This document shows positions 26,977 through 36,303 of a stretch of DNA of 39,785 nt, piece after piece. Where the stretch lies: the NCBI GenBank assembly GCA_002163065.1, contig MAAG01000069.1, forward strand, positions 1 to 39,785, read 5' to 3'. Each line of letters opens with the position of its first letter. The stretch's first letter is position 1. The position numbers and the translations under genes were made by a program. The DNA is from Arcobacter sp. 31_11_sub10_T18. GTDB taxonomy: Bacteria > Campylobacterota > Campylobacteria > Campylobacterales > Arcobacteraceae. Below the pieces are notes generated by a model. It was not told the DNA's origin. It made no database searches and worked only from the letters and a program-made list of their open reading frames with translations.

Positions 26977-27099
26977 AAGAAGACTTTTTTGTTACATTTT
27001 GTAGCACAAAATCTCATTTTCTTCATAATTTAATTATATTGAATATTTAGTTTCAATTATGTGTTAAAATTCAACTAGATTAAATAAAAAGGCTTTACA

Positions 27100-28236
27100 A
27101 TGCTCAATCAAAATCAAAAAACATTGGTTATTATTGGTGGTGGATATGCGGGTACCAGTATGGTACATAGTTTAAAAAATCAAAAAAACTTAAAAGTAAT
27201 TTTGATTAATAAAACACCTTATCATCTAGCTCAAACGGACATTCATAAATATTTATGTGATGAGATGAGTTTTGAACAAGTGGCACATGATTTGAATGAT
27301 TTCACACGAAACAATAAAGCTGAATTTATTTGTTCAGAAGTAAATGATATCTTATTTGAAGACAATAAAGTTTTATTAAAAAATGAGGAAATTATTTCTT
27401 ATGATTATTTAACTATTGCAACAGGAAGTATATCTTTTTTTCCAAGACAAATAAAAAACATCAATGAATATGCTGCAGATATCAAAGATATTGCAACACT
27501 TCAAGATTACAAAGAAAAATTTTTTAATCTAATAAATACAAACAGACAAAATAAAAATGTAGTTATTGTGGGTGGCGGACTAAGTGGGGTCGAAATTGCA
27601 CTAGAAATGTCTAGAAAATTAAAAAATAAACATATCAAAAGTGACGAGTGCCAAATTTCATTAATTGAACAACTTCCAAATATTTTACCAAATATGGATC
27701 CGTACTTGGTTTCAAATACAGAAAAAGCGTGTAATGACTTGAATGTTAAAAGATACCATGGCGCATTTGTAAATGAAGTAAAAAACAATACTGTATTTTT
27801 AAGTGATTCACAAGAAGTACCTTTTGATTTGATATTTTTTGTAATTGGAGTGACCTCTGAAAAACTGGTATCCAATGAAAATATTGAAATCAATATCAAA
27901 AATCAAATTGTAGTTGATCCGTATTTACGAATTGAGCAACACAAAAATGTTTTTGCAATTGGTGATATTGCACAAACCATAGATGAGGAAGGTAATTTTG
28001 TACTACCTACTGCACAAATGGCAAAATTGCAAGCAAAACTAACAGCAAAAAATATAATAAACAGTATAGAAGAAGAACCTTTATTAGCTAACAATCTTAA
28101 AACAAAAGGTTTGATGATTGACTTATCAGGAACAAATGCAGTAGGACTTTTTCTAAATCTCAAGGTAAGGGGTTTGATTGCATATTTGTTAAAAAGAGTT
28201 GTAAGTAAAGTTCATACGCGAATTTTTAATTATTAG
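27100..28236 (+). CDS. NDH-2-like FAD/NAD(P) oxidoreductase
   Basis: 378 aa, two-dinucleotide-binding-domain flavoprotein. The FAD site is VIIGGGYAGTS at the N-terminus. The NAD(P)H site is VVIVGGGLSGVEIALE (about residue 150). VFAIGDIAQ is the second FAD motif. The C-terminus (RGLIAYLLKRVVSK) resembles the amphipathic membrane anchor of type II NADH dehydrogenases. It is somewhat short for NDH-2 and could act on another acceptor. The alanine dehydrogenase gene follows after 42 nt, so a role in re-oxidising NADH made by alanine oxidation is reasonable inference. Confidence 0.82.
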   Translation: MLNQNQKTLVIIGGGYAGTSMVHSLKNQKNLKVILINKTPYHLAQTDIHKYLCDEMSFEQVAHDLNDFTRNNKAEFICSEVNDILFEDNKVLLKNEEIISYDYLTIATGSISFFPRQIKNINEYAADIKDIATLQDYKEKFFNLINTNRQNKNVVIVGGGLSGVEIALEMSRKLKNKHIKSDECQISLIEQLPNILPNMDPYLVSNTEKACNDLNVKRYHGAFVNEVKNNTVFLSDSQEVPFDLIFFVIGVTSEKLVSNENIEINIKNQIVVDPYLRIEQHKNVFAIGDIAQTIDEEGNFVLPTAQMAKLQAKLTAKNIINSIEEEPLLANNLKTKGLMIDLSGTNAVGLFLNLKVRGLIAYLLKRVVSKVHTRIFNY

Positions 28237-28278
28237 TATAGTATCAAAATAAAATAAATTTAATACAAGGGATAGAAA

Positions 28279-29385
28279 ATGAAAATAGGTTTAGTAAAAG
28301 AAATTAAAGTACACGAATATAGAGTTGGTTTAACACCAGATTGTGTTGAGGCATACGTTCAAAATGGTCATACAGTTTATGTAGAAAACAATGCAGGTGA
28401 CGGTGCTGGTTTTGGAAATGAATTATATGAAGCTGTTGGTGGTATTATTGTTGATGATAAACAAAAACTTTTTGATGATTCAGATATGATTGTTAAAGTA
28501 AAAGAACCACTTCCTGAGGAGTACGACTTTTTCCATGAAGGTCAAATTTTATATACCTATTTACATATTGCGGCAGATAGACCACAAGCAGAAGCATTGT
28601 TAGCTAAAAAAGTTAAAGCCATTGCATATGAAACAATTACAAGCCGTGAGGGTGGACTTCCTTGTTTAACTCCTATGAGTGAGATTGCAGGACGATTAGC
28701 TGCTCAAGAAGGTGCTAAGTACCTAGAGAGACCATTTGGTGGAAGAGGAGTTCTTTTAGGTGGAGTTCCAGGCGTTCAACGTGGTAATGTAGTAATTATT
28801 GGTGGTGGTATTGTTGGATTAAACGCTTGTAAAATGGCTGTTGGACTTGGTGCTAATGTTACTGTTATGGATATCTCAGCTTCTAGATTGGCATTTTATG
28901 ATGATTTATTTGGTTCAAAAGTAACGACACTTTTCTCAAACAGATCAAACATTGTAAAATCAATCAAAGCTGCTGATTTAGTAATTGGTGCAGTATTAAT
29001 TCCAGGAGCTGCAGCTCCTAAACTTATCTCTAAAGATGATTTAAAATTAATGAAAAAAAGAGCTGTAGTTGTAGATGTTGCAATTGATCAAGGTGGTTGT
29101 TTTGAAACTTCAAAAGCTACATATCATGATAATCCAACATATGTTGTAAATGACGTTTTACATTATTGTGTAGCTAATATGCCTGGTGCTGTTGCATTAA
29201 CTTCAACGTTAGCACTAACATCAACTACTTTAAGACATGGATTAAACATTGCCAATAAAGGTTTAGAAAAAGCCTTAGCAGATGACAAACATTTATTAAA
29301 TGGATTAAATACTTATGATGGTAAATTAACAAATGAACCAGTAGCAATTAGTTTAGATATCAAATACGAACCAGTTTCGTTTTAA
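28279..29385 (+). CDS. ald: Alanine dehydrogenase
   Basis: 368 aa, the usual length. It catalyses L-alanine + NAD+ to pyruvate + ammonia + NADH. The N-terminus MKIGLVKEIKVHEYRVGLTP is typical. K and H catalytic regions are visible in VKVKEPLPEEY and TYLHIAADRP. The NAD fold is VVIIGGGIVGLNACKMAVGLG. GGRGVLLGGVPGV is a family signature. The ribosome site AAGGGA precedes the ATG. It forms an operon with the NDH-2-like gene and is followed by a strong terminator. The amino-acid transporters and serine deaminase nearby fit growth on amino acids. Confidence 0.96.
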   Translation: MKIGLVKEIKVHEYRVGLTPDCVEAYVQNGHTVYVENNAGDGAGFGNELYEAVGGIIVDDKQKLFDDSDMIVKVKEPLPEEYDFFHEGQILYTYLHIAADRPQAEALLAKKVKAIAYETITSREGGLPCLTPMSEIAGRLAAQEGAKYLERPFGGRGVLLGGVPGVQRGNVVIIGGGIVGLNACKMAVGLGANVTVMDISASRLAFYDDLFGSKVTTLFSNRSNIVKSIKAADLVIGAVLIPGAAAPKLISKDDLKLMKKRAVVVDVAIDQGGCFETSKATYHDNPTYVVNDVLHYCVANMPGAVALTSTLALTSTTLRHGLNIANKGLEKALADDKHLLNGLNTYDGKLTNEPVAISLDIKYEPVSF

Positions 29386-29452
29386 TTTGTTTGGGGTTGA
29401 TAGTTTATAGGTATATTTTAAACATACCTATTTCCCCTCAACTATTAACCAT

Positions 29453-29487
29453 AAAAAGCCAATAACATAATGTTATTGGCTTTTTTT
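29453..29487. terminator. Bidirectional rho-independent terminator after ald
   Basis: AGCCAATAACA / TGTTATTGGCT, a perfect 11-bp stem with loop TAA, flanked by A5 and T7. It ends the ald transcript and would also stop anything coming from the minus strand. Confidence 0.92.
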
Positions 29488-29655
29488 ATGCTTCTTCTTC
29501 CTCAAAGCTTTTCACTTCTAAACATGTATCTTCTTGATTCATTTGTTATATTTATAAAATTGATAGTTCAGGTTAGATTATATTAATAAACTCTGTATCT
29601 TATTCATACCACTGTTTTCTTGATTTATTCTATGATTAGAGTATACCATCTACAT
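29488..29655. other. Gap between the ald and MCP terminators
   Basis: No recognised gene. On the minus strand there is a TATAAT (29577-29582), an 18-codon ORF (29486-29542, MNQEDTCLEVKSFEEEEA) and then the terminator hairpin. This could be a small transcript, but there is no clear -35 or ribosome site. Confidence 0.3.
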
Positions 29656-29690
29656 AAAAAAAGCCCAATACAAAAAGGTATTGAGCTTTT
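29656..29690 (-). terminator. Terminator of the double-Cache MCP gene
   Basis: AAAGCCCAATAC / GTATTGAGCTTT, 12 bp with one mismatch and a 6-nt loop, followed on the minus strand by U7. Confidence 0.88.
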
Positions 29691-29721
29691 AAATTCTTTT
29701 TGGAAATAATTTAGACTTGTT

Positions 29722-31968
29722 TTATATCTCTTTTTTTCCATTAAATTGATTTTTATTAACGTTTTCAACAACACCCAATGCAATTTTATTGGTATCCATT
29801 GAAATAGCGTTTGTTTTATCAGCAACAGAAGCATTACCTTGTGTAAATTGGTCAAGATTATTAATGGTATCACTAATTTGATTCATTCCTAATGTTTGCT
29901 CTTTAGCAGCATCTGCCACATCATTAATCAGAAGATTAGTTTCATCAATTTTGGTTTCAAGTTCTTCAAACCCTTTAATCATCACTGAACTAATATCTTT
30001 ACCATTTTTAGCTTGTATAGTAGCAGACTCAACAAGCTCTTTAATTTCTTTTGCAGCATCTGCTGATCTACTAGCAAGATTTCTAACTTCTTGAGCAACA
30101 ACAGCAAAACCTTTACCCGCTTCACCTGCAGTTGCAGCTTCCACTGCAGCATTAAGAGAGAGAATATTGGTTTGGAAAGCAATTTGATCGATAACTGCGA
30201 TTGATTCATTAATGGTTTGAACTTTATCATTAATTTCTTCCATTGAAGCCACTGTTTTAATTGCCAGTTGTTTTCCTTCAGTTGAAGATTCTTTTGTATT
30301 AGAAGATAAAGCAAACATGTCTTGAGCTTTTTGACTTGTATGTTGAATATTTTCAGATATTTCAGTCACTGAAGCTGCAATCTCCTCTAAAGAAGCCGCT
30401 TGGTTCGTTGCACTTTCATTTAAAACATTTACACTCTGAGACAATTGAGACGAACTATTTTTTAGATTAATTCCATCATTTTGATTGTCCATCAACATTC
30501 CAGTAATCATTTCATTCATATTAATGATTTCACTTCCAATTTTACCACTAGTTTCTGGATCAAGTACTTTTCGAAAGTCTCTTTTTGCATAACTTTCTAA
30601 TACTGCACTTAAAGTATTAATATCTTTACCCACAAAGTTTTCCAAGTTATCCAACATATTATTAATCAAGTCTCTTAATTCATTTAAAGAAGTGGTACTA
30701 CATGTTACTTGAATTCTTTTTTCTAGTTGTCCCGCACTTACATCATTCACTACTTCTTTAACATTCTCAATTAAACAATTGTCTTCATTAATATGAGATT
30801 CAATATCTTCAATATTTTTATTAACCACATTGGCCATCTGACCAATTTCATCATTACTTTTAAGTTCAATTTTATTCACTGTATCTTTTGTTTTATTTAA
30901 ATACGCGAAAAAATCCAATAATCCATTTTGAAATTGCTCCAAAGGATTAGATACCACTTTATTAACAAGAACAAAGATGATTCCAATTAGAACCAAGGTT
31001 AAAACGATGGTTGCAATAATAAGATTGGATTCAACTTCTTCGGAAATTTGTAAAAACTCATGTTGTTTAGACCCAGCAACAATTGTCCATCCCCACTTCT
31101 CATAATGTGCATATGCAGCTACTCGTTCATGAGTTTCACCTTTGTCAACAAAATTATAATGAATAACTCCGTTTTTTTGTTTTAATATGGTTTTTGCAAA
31201 AAATTTACCATCGGCATCTTTTACTTTTGTTAAGTCTTTGCCTGTCATAGTTGGGTGTAATAGCAATTTACCATCATTGCCTAAAACAAAAATATATCCA
31301 GTTTTTCCAATTTTTACTTTTTTAAGTTTCTTTTTTAATGTTTCTAAACCCTCGGTAAAATCATATCCAATATAAAAAGTACCTACTATTTCATCTTTAC
31401 TGATAATTGGAGAATAAACAGATAAATAACTTTTACCTGCGATTTTCTCTAAACCAATAAACTTCTCTCTATTTTGAATCTTTTTATATTTTTCACTATT
31501 AACGTCAATAGTATCAACCAAAATTCTCTCACCATTTTCATCTTTTAAAGAAGAAGTGATTCGAACATAATTATCACCATCTTTTACAAAAAGAGCAGCT
31601 GCTGCTCCTGTCATATCAGTAAATCTATCAACAGGAATAAAGTCTTTATTCACTCGAGCAAAGCCGTCATATAAACCTAAAGTTTCCACACCATTAACTT
31701 TTACTCTTGGTGCATTTGCTTTTAGTCTTAAATTTCTAAATGATTTTTCAAAAACACTCATCAATTTTAAAGAACTATCTCTCAAAGAATCATCATAAAC
31801 TTCTGCTGTTTGCAAATAGTTCCCAACTTGAATTTGTAAGTTTGTTTCCAAGTCTCTAACGATACTTTTATTGATGTTTATAATCATCATTGTTGTAAAA
31901 ATTATCATCAGTGATAATATTGTGATTCCTATTAAAATAGAAAACTTTTTGTTGATTGAATTAATCAT
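29722..31968 (-). CDS. Methyl-accepting chemotaxis protein with double Cache sensor
   Basis: 748 aa. TM1 (about 10-30), a large periplasmic Cache 3/Cache 2-type sensor (40-315, with IGKTGYIFVLGNDGKLLLHP as the membrane-proximal unit), TM2 (about 325-347), a HAMP-like region, and the signalling domain whose tip (FQTNILSLNAAVEAATAGE) matches the soluble receptor in this window. No C-terminal CheR-binding pentapeptide is present. The ligand is unknown; Cache receptors often sense amino acids or organic acids, and the surrounding amino-acid genes make that plausible. AAGGAG precedes the ATG. The promoter has an extended -10 (TGC-TACAAT) and upstream 11-bp repeats. Confidence 0.93.
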   Translation of the reverse strand: MINSINKKFSILIGITILSLMIIFTTMMIININKSIVRDLETNLQIQVGNYLQTAEVYDDSLRDSSLKLMSVFEKSFRNLRLKANAPRVKVNGVETLGLYDGFARVNKDFIPVDRFTDMTGAAAALFVKDGDNYVRITSSLKDENGERILVDTIDVNSEKYKKIQNREKFIGLEKIAGKSYLSVYSPIISKDEIVGTFYIGYDFTEGLETLKKKLKKVKIGKTGYIFVLGNDGKLLLHPTMTGKDLTKVKDADGKFFAKTILKQKNGVIHYNFVDKGETHERVAAYAHYEKWGWTIVAGSKQHEFLQISEEVESNLIIATIVLTLVLIGIIFVLVNKVVSNPLEQFQNGLLDFFAYLNKTKDTVNKIELKSNDEIGQMANVVNKNIEDIESHINEDNCLIENVKEVVNDVSAGQLEKRIQVTCSTTSLNELRDLINNMLDNLENFVGKDINTLSAVLESYAKRDFRKVLDPETSGKIGSEIINMNEMITGMLMDNQNDGINLKNSSSQLSQSVNVLNESATNQAASLEEIAASVTEISENIQHTSQKAQDMFALSSNTKESSTEGKQLAIKTVASMEEINDKVQTINESIAVIDQIAFQTNILSLNAAVEAATAGEAGKGFAVVAQEVRNLASRSADAAKEIKELVESATIQAKNGKDISSVMIKGFEELETKIDETNLLINDVADAAKEQTLGMNQISDTINNLDQFTQGNASVADKTNAISMDTNKIALGVVENVNKNQFNGKKEI

Positions 31969-31992
31969 TTAACTCTCCTTCATTAGTGTGGT

Positions 31993-31998
31993 ATTGTA
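31993..31998 (-). promoter_or_regulatory. Extended -10 of the double-Cache MCP
   Basis: The minus strand reads TGC-TACAAT, 24 nt upstream of the MCP start codon. No -35 is visible; the phased repeats begin 5 nt further upstream. Confidence 0.6.
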
Positions 31999-32003
31999 GC
32001 ACA

Positions 32004-32058
32004 AAATCACTTATTTGTGACACTTAAATCACTAAGTAATCATTAAATAATCATTAAA
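32004..32058. repeat. 11-bp-phased AATCAYT repeats upstream of the MCP
   Basis: AATCACT at 32005 and 32027, and AATCATT at 32038 and 32049, are spaced 22, 11 and 11 bp apart. The last two are exact 11-bp tandem copies (TAATCATTAAA). The array ends 5 nt from the MCP -10, a layout typical of OmpR/PhoB-family activator sites. Confidence 0.7.
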
Positions 32059-32094
32059 TAATTATACCTCTTATAACTTTTAAATAAATTCAAG

Positions 32095-32100
32095 TATAAT
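32095..32100 (+). promoter_or_regulatory. -10 box of the LysE-family gene
   Basis: TATAAT, 30 nt before the TTG start. No recognisable -35. Confidence 0.55.
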
Positions 32101-32129
32101 GATTAGATTTTTTTTTAAAGGACATTATT

Positions 32130-32756
32130 TTGGATTATATTAACCTTTCAATATTAGCAGTATTTATACCCACATTCTTTTTTGTATCCCTAACTCCTGG
32201 AATGTGTATGACACTATCTTTAAGTATGGGAATGAGTATTGGACTTAAAAAAACTCTTTTTATGATGTATGGAGAATTATTTGGCGTTGCATTAGTAGCC
32301 ACTGCTTCAGTAATTGGAGTTGCCACTATTATGTTGCAATACCCTCAAGTATTTGTTGTACTTAAGTATGGTGGAGGTATTTATCTTTCTTATCTTGGAA
32401 TTTCAATGTGGTTATCAAGGGGTAAAATGGCCCTAAATTTAGAGAAATGTGCATATGACATTTCAAATAAAAACTTAGCAATGCAAGGTTTTGTAACCGC
32501 TATTGCAAACCCAAAAGGCTGGGCATTTTTCATAGCACTTCTTCCACCTTTTATTAATGATAAGCTGGATCTGACTCCCCAGCTCTCTATTTTATTATTT
32601 TTTATTTTACTCTTGGAATTTATTTGTCTAATTATTTATGCAAGTGGTGGAAGTACCTTGAGAAAACTACTTCAAAACTCCTCAAACGTGAGATTATTAA
32701 ATAAAATTGCAGGTTCAATGATGATTGGAGTAGGAATCTGGTTGGCACTGTCTTAA
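32130..32756 (+). CDS. LysE/RhtB-family amino acid exporter
   Basis: 208 aa with about six membrane helices. The N-terminal motif FFFVSLTPGMCMTLSLSMGMS and the later AIANPKGWAFFIALLPPF are signatures of the RhtB/LysE exporters. These export homoserine, threonine, lysine or similar amino acids; the substrate here is not predictable. The start is TTG, fixed by AAAGGA 7 nt upstream and by the signature beginning soon after it. It is convergent with sdaA, consistent with overflow export in an amino-acid-consuming cell. Confidence 0.9.
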   Translation: MDYINLSILAVFIPTFFFVSLTPGMCMTLSLSMGMSIGLKKTLFMMYGELFGVALVATASVIGVATIMLQYPQVFVVLKYGGGIYLSYLGISMWLSRGKMALNLEKCAYDISNKNLAMQGFVTAIANPKGWAFFIALLPPFINDKLDLTPQLSILLFFILLLEFICLIIYASGGSTLRKLLQNSSNVRLLNKIAGSMMIGVGIWLALS

Positions 32757-32796
32757 AAAGATACTAACAATACTAATGTTTAGAAGTTAACTGTAT

Positions 32797-32830
32797 AATT
32801 TAAGGGAAATATATATTCATCCCTTAAATT
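32797..32830. terminator. Hairpin between convergent lysE-type gene and sdaA
   Basis: AATTTAAGGG / CCCTTAAATT, 10-bp stem with a 14-nt loop, followed by short T/A runs on both sides. Probably a modest bidirectional terminator. Confidence 0.5.
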
Positions 32831-32847
32831 TTAAAATATACTAGCTA

Positions 32848-34236
32848 TTAACATTCAATTGTATTAACAGCCAATCCACCTGTAGAGGTTTCTTTATATT
32901 TGGTCATCATATCTTTTCCAGTTATAAACATAGTCTTAATGACACTGTCTAATGAAACATAATGATGTCCATCTCCATTAATAGCCATACGTGCAGCATT
33001 TACAGCTTTCATTGATGCCATGGCATTTCTTTCAATACAAGGAATTTGAACCAATCCACCAATAGGGTCACACGTAAGTCCTAGATTATGCTCCATTCCA
33101 ATTTCTGCTGCATTCTCGATTTGATCAATGCTTCCACCCATATACTCTGCAAGTGCACCAGCAGCCATTGAACAAGCAACTCCCACTTCACCTTGACATC
33201 CAACATCAGCACCAGAAATGGATGCATTTTTTTGGTATAGTGTCCCAATGGCACCAGCGGTGAGTAAAAAGTTAAAAATACTTTCTTCATCAAATTCTTG
33301 TAAGTTTTTATTTAAAAATCGATTCATATAATGAATAACAGCAGGAACAATTCCAGCTGCCCCATTGGTTGGAGCAGTAACAACTCTTCCCCCACAGGCA
33401 TTTTGTTCATTGACAGCCAAGGCATATAAATCAATCCAATCCATTACTTCTAAGGGGTCAACCATAGAAAAGTTTTGTTTAGAGCTTAGTTTTTCATACA
33501 ATTTGTGAGCTCGCCGTGGAACATTTAACCCTCCAGGCATAATGCCCTCATGTTTAATTCCCTCTTTAACGCAAGTATGCATCACGTCCCAGATCTCTCT
33601 TAGGTTTTGTTTTATTTCATCTTCGCTTCGAACTGCTTTTTCATTTTCCATCACAAGCTGAGAGATTTTTAATGAATGTTTTTTACAAAGGTCCATTAAT
33701 TCATCTGCACTGCTAAAAGGATAAGGAACTTCAACAGTAGTAGTGGTTTCTTTTTTATCAATATCGTCTTCAGATATAACAAATCCTCCACCAATTGAAT
33801 AATATGTTTTATCAAAAAAAGGCTTATCATTTGAATCATATACTGTTAAAGTCATGGCATTAGAATGATAGGGTAAAAACTTGCTTGTATGTAATACCAG
33901 TTGGGTATCATAGTCAAAATCAATGAACTTTTCTTCCATTAATTTAATCTTTTTACTCTTTTTTATCTCTTCTACCATTTCATCAACACTATTGGTATCA
34001 ACAGTCTTTGGTGTTTTTCCAAGTAAACCAATTAAAACCGCTTTATCGCTGGCATGTCCAATACCAGTTGCAGCCAAAGAACCATAAAAATCAATTTTTA
34101 TTTTTTCGATTTTTTCCAATAAATTATTGTTTTTAATTTCTTTCAAAAACTCATTAGAAATAATCATAGGTCCAACCGTATGTGAACTTGATGGGCCAAT
34201 GCCAATTTTAAATATGTCAAATATACTAGTAGTCAA
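32848..34236 (-). CDS. sdaA: L-serine ammonia-lyase, iron-sulfur type
   Basis: 462 aa single-chain enzyme of the SdaA/SdaB type, converting L-serine to pyruvate and ammonia. The beta domain begins [17 protein letters not shown]. The alpha domain has [33 protein letters not shown] and [18 protein letters not shown], carrying the cysteines of the oxygen-sensitive [4Fe-4S] cluster. The start is TTG, preceded by AAAGGA at 6 nt. Serine catabolism is a main carbon route in many Campylobacterota. It follows the aap importer operon on the same strand after 155 nt, with a hairpin between. Confidence 0.96.
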   Translation of the reverse strand: MTTSIFDIFKIGIGPSSSHTVGPMIISNEFLKEIKNNNLLEKIEKIKIDFYGSLAATGIGHASDKAVLIGLLGKTPKTVDTNSVDEMVEEIKKSKKIKLMEEKFIDFDYDTQLVLHTSKFLPYHSNAMTLTVYDSNDKPFFDKTYYSIGGGFVISEDDIDKKETTTTVEVPYPFSSADELMDLCKKHSLKISQLVMENEKAVRSEDEIKQNLREIWDVMHTCVKEGIKHEGIMPGGLNVPRRAHKLYEKLSSKQNFSMVDPLEVMDWIDLYALAVNEQNACGGRVVTAPTNGAAGIVPAVIHYMNRFLNKNLQEFDEESIFNFLLTAGAIGTLYQKNASISGADVGCQGEVGVACSMAAGALAEYMGGSIDQIENAAEIGMEHNLGLTCDPIGGLVQIPCIERNAMASMKAVNAARMAINGDGHHYVSLDSVIKTMFITGKDMMTKYKETSTGGLAVNTIEC

Positions 34237-34279
34237 GTGATGTCCTTTATATTGCGGAAGTTATTAAGTGTAAGATAAA

Positions 34280-34299
34280 ATAGTGGTACAAAAGTATCA
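34280..34299. promoter_or_regulatory. Possible AAAGTNNCA box upstream of sdaA
   Basis: AAAGTATCA (34291-34299) with a weaker copy ATAGTGGTA 11 bp earlier. It has the same orientation relative to its gene as the boxes upstream of aapJ. The second half-site matches only 5 of 7 fixed positions, so this is tentative. Confidence 0.35.
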
Positions 34300-34343
34300 A
34301 AAATTATGTATTTTTAATATAAGTAAATAATACTAATTTTGCT

Positions 34344-34374
34344 AATTAAAGTTGATGGGGAATCAACTTCAATT
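34344..34374. terminator. Hairpin after the aap operon
   Basis: AATTAAAGTTGAT / ATCAACTTCAATT, 12 of 13 pairs with a GGGGA loop, 17 nt past the last aap gene. No U tract follows, so it may be a weak terminator or 3'-end stabiliser. Confidence 0.5.
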
Positions 34375-34391
34375 AACAAATAAAAACCAGA

Positions 34392-35138
34392 CTAATGGTC
34401 TAGAATTTGTTCTAAGAATAGTTTTAATCTATCAGATTGAGGATTATCAAAAAACTCATGAGGTGTGTTTTCTTCTACAATTTGACCTGCATCCATAAAA
34501 ATTACTCTATCAGCAACTTTTTTTGCAAATCCCATTTCATGAGTAACACAAACCATAGTAATACCTTCATCTGCCAATTCACTCATAACATCAAGAACTT
34601 CACCAATCATTTCTGGATCTAGTGCTGATGTTGGTTCATCAAATAACATAATTTCAGGGTTCATACATAAACATCTTGCAATCGCAACACGTTGCTGTTG
34701 CCCACCTGATAATTGGTTGGGATACTTATCTGCTTGATCTGCAATTTTTACTCTTTCTAAAAAGTGCATTGCAGTTTTTATAGCTTCTTTTCTAGAAATC
34801 CCGCTAACCCAAGTTGGAGATAATATTAGGTTTTCTAAAATTGATAAATGAGGGAAAAGGTTAAAGTGTTGAAATACCATTCCAACATGTTTTCTAACTT
34901 CAATAATTCTTTTCACATCTTCAGTTAGTTCCAATCCGTTAACAATAATTTGTCCCTCTTGAAAAGGTTCAAGTCTGTTAATACATCTAATTGTAGTTGA
35001 CTTTCCAGACCCAGAAGGTCCACAAATTACAATTCTTTCACCTTTTTTAACTTTTAAATTAACGTCTTTTAAAACATGAAAGTCTCCATACCATTTGTTG
35101 ACTTCATTTAATTCTATCATATAATCTTGTGCGCTCAT
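34392..35138 (-). CDS. aapP: Polar amino acid ABC transporter, ATPase
   Basis: 248 aa, standard length for GlnQ/AapP ATPases. Walker [11 protein letters not shown]-loop [10 protein letters not shown], signature [13 protein letters not shown], Walker [15 protein letters not shown] and H-loop CVTHEMGF are all present, so it should power import. AAAGGA precedes the ATG. It is the last gene of aapJQMP, 85 nt after aapM. The gene name follows the rhizobial general amino acid permease, which has the same gene order. Confidence 0.95.
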   Translation of the reverse strand: MSAQDYMIELNEVNKWYGDFHVLKDVNLKVKKGERIVICGPSGSGKSTTIRCINRLEPFQEGQIIVNGLELTEDVKRIIEVRKHVGMVFQHFNLFPHLSILENLILSPTWVSGISRKEAIKTAMHFLERVKIADQADKYPNQLSGGQQQRVAIARCLCMNPEIMLFDEPTSALDPEMIGEVLDVMSELADEGITMVCVTHEMGFAKKVADRVIFMDAGQIVEENTPHEFFDNPQSDRLKLFLEQILDH

Positions 35139-35223
35139 AAACTATCCTTTATTTTTCTCCAAAGTTTGTGTATCAAACTTTTGGTTCAAATAAGTAGAGT
35201 GAATTACTCTACTTATACTACTT

Positions 35224-36303
35224 TTATCTTTCTGTATTATACTTTGTTGCTACTGATTGAGCATATTTAGACATACTAAAACAAATTACCCAATATATCA
35301 TCGTGACAAATACATAACCTTCTGTTTCAAAACCTAACCAATTGGTGTCTTTACTTGTTAAGTTAACCATGGCCAGGACATCAAATAATCCAATAATCAA
35401 AATCAAGGTTGTATCTTTAAATAATGAAATAAATGAACCAACAAGATTTGGAATAGATATTTTTAAAGCCTGTGGTAAAATAATCAGACCCATCTTTTTC
35501 CAATACGTTAATCCCAATGAATCAGCTGCTTCATATTGTCCTGTAGGAATTGCTTGTAATCCACCACGAACAACTTCAGCTATATATGCTGCTTGGAATA
35601 AAGTAATACCAATTAGTGCTCTTAACAGTTTGTTAAAATCCATTCCTTCTGGGAAAAATAGTGGTAAAATAACTGATGACATAAATAATAAAGTAATCAA
35701 AGGAACACCACGAATAAACTCAATATATCCAATACTAATACTTCTAATAATTGGCATATGAGATTGTCGACCCAGTGCAAATATAACTCCAATTGGAAAA
35801 GATGCAATAATACCAACTGAAGCCACTAGAATAGTTAACATTAAACCACCCCATTTTTCAGTCTCAACATGTTCTAATCCAAAAATACCACCAGAAACAA
35901 GGTAGAAAGTAATCACAGGGAAAGCAAGAATAATTGCTACTCTAGCTCTGGTATTATTAATTTTATTAAAAGCATATACAGCTACTAATAAAAGAATGAT
36001 AACTGAATTTGGTCTCCAGTATTCTTCAGGAGGATAAAATCCATACATAAATAAATTAAACTTTTCAGCAATAAAAATCCAACGTGCACCATTATTTACA
36101 ATTTCTTCTTTAGTACCTGACCATGTTGCATCAAATATCATCCAATCCAATAATGGAGGAATCGTGATATACATAAGATAAAACGAAAATAGTGTTAAAA
36201 TTGAACTCAAAATTGATTTGAATAAATTTTCTTTGGCCCAATGAATTGGTCCTTTTGTATTTGAAGGAGCTTCTCTTGCTTCTAATTTTCCATAAATAGC
36301 CAT
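35224..36303 (-). CDS. aapM: Polar amino acid ABC transporter, permease AapM-like
   Basis: 359 aa with about eight membrane helices, longer than the ~220 aa of simple His/Gln permeases and typical of AapM. The HisM-type inner-membrane domain is in the C-terminal half. The coupling EAA loop reads EVVRGGLQAIPTGQYEAADSLGL in part. The ATG overlaps the aapQ stop by one base (TAATG), with AGGGG just before, so translation is coupled. It pairs with AapQ to form the pore. Confidence 0.93.
   Translation of the reverse strand: MAIYGKLEAREAPSNTKGPIHWAKENLFKSILSSILTLFSFYLMYITIPPLLDWMIFDATWSGTKEEIVNNGARWIFIAEKFNLFMYGFYPPEEYWRPNSVIILLLVAVYAFNKINNTRARVAIILAFPVITFYLVSGGIFGLEHVETEKWGGLMLTILVASVGIIASFPIGVIFALGRQSHMPIIRSISIGYIEFIRGVPLITLLFMSSVILPLFFPEGMDFNKLLRALIGITLFQAAYIAEVVRGGLQAIPTGQYEAADSLGLTYWKKMGLIILPQALKISIPNLVGSFISLFKDTTLILIIGLFDVLAMVNLTSKDTNWLGFETEGYVFVTMIYWVICFSMSKYAQSVATKYNTER

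Noticed and set aside
27507-27899. 130-aa minus-strand ORF
   Set aside because: Antisense to the NDH-2-like flavoprotein, with no recognisable domain or ribosome site.
29395-29450. Long imperfect palindrome after ald (GGTTGATAG ... CTATTAACC with inner ATAGGTAT / ATACCTAT)
   Set aside because: Just upstream of the real terminator, with mismatches and uneven internal loops; probably mRNA 3'-end folding, not a separate element.
29982-30314. 110-aa minus-strand ORF in the MCP signalling domain
   Set aside because: Same-strand shadow of the conserved chemoreceptor hairpin in another frame; composition is mostly K, L, Q.
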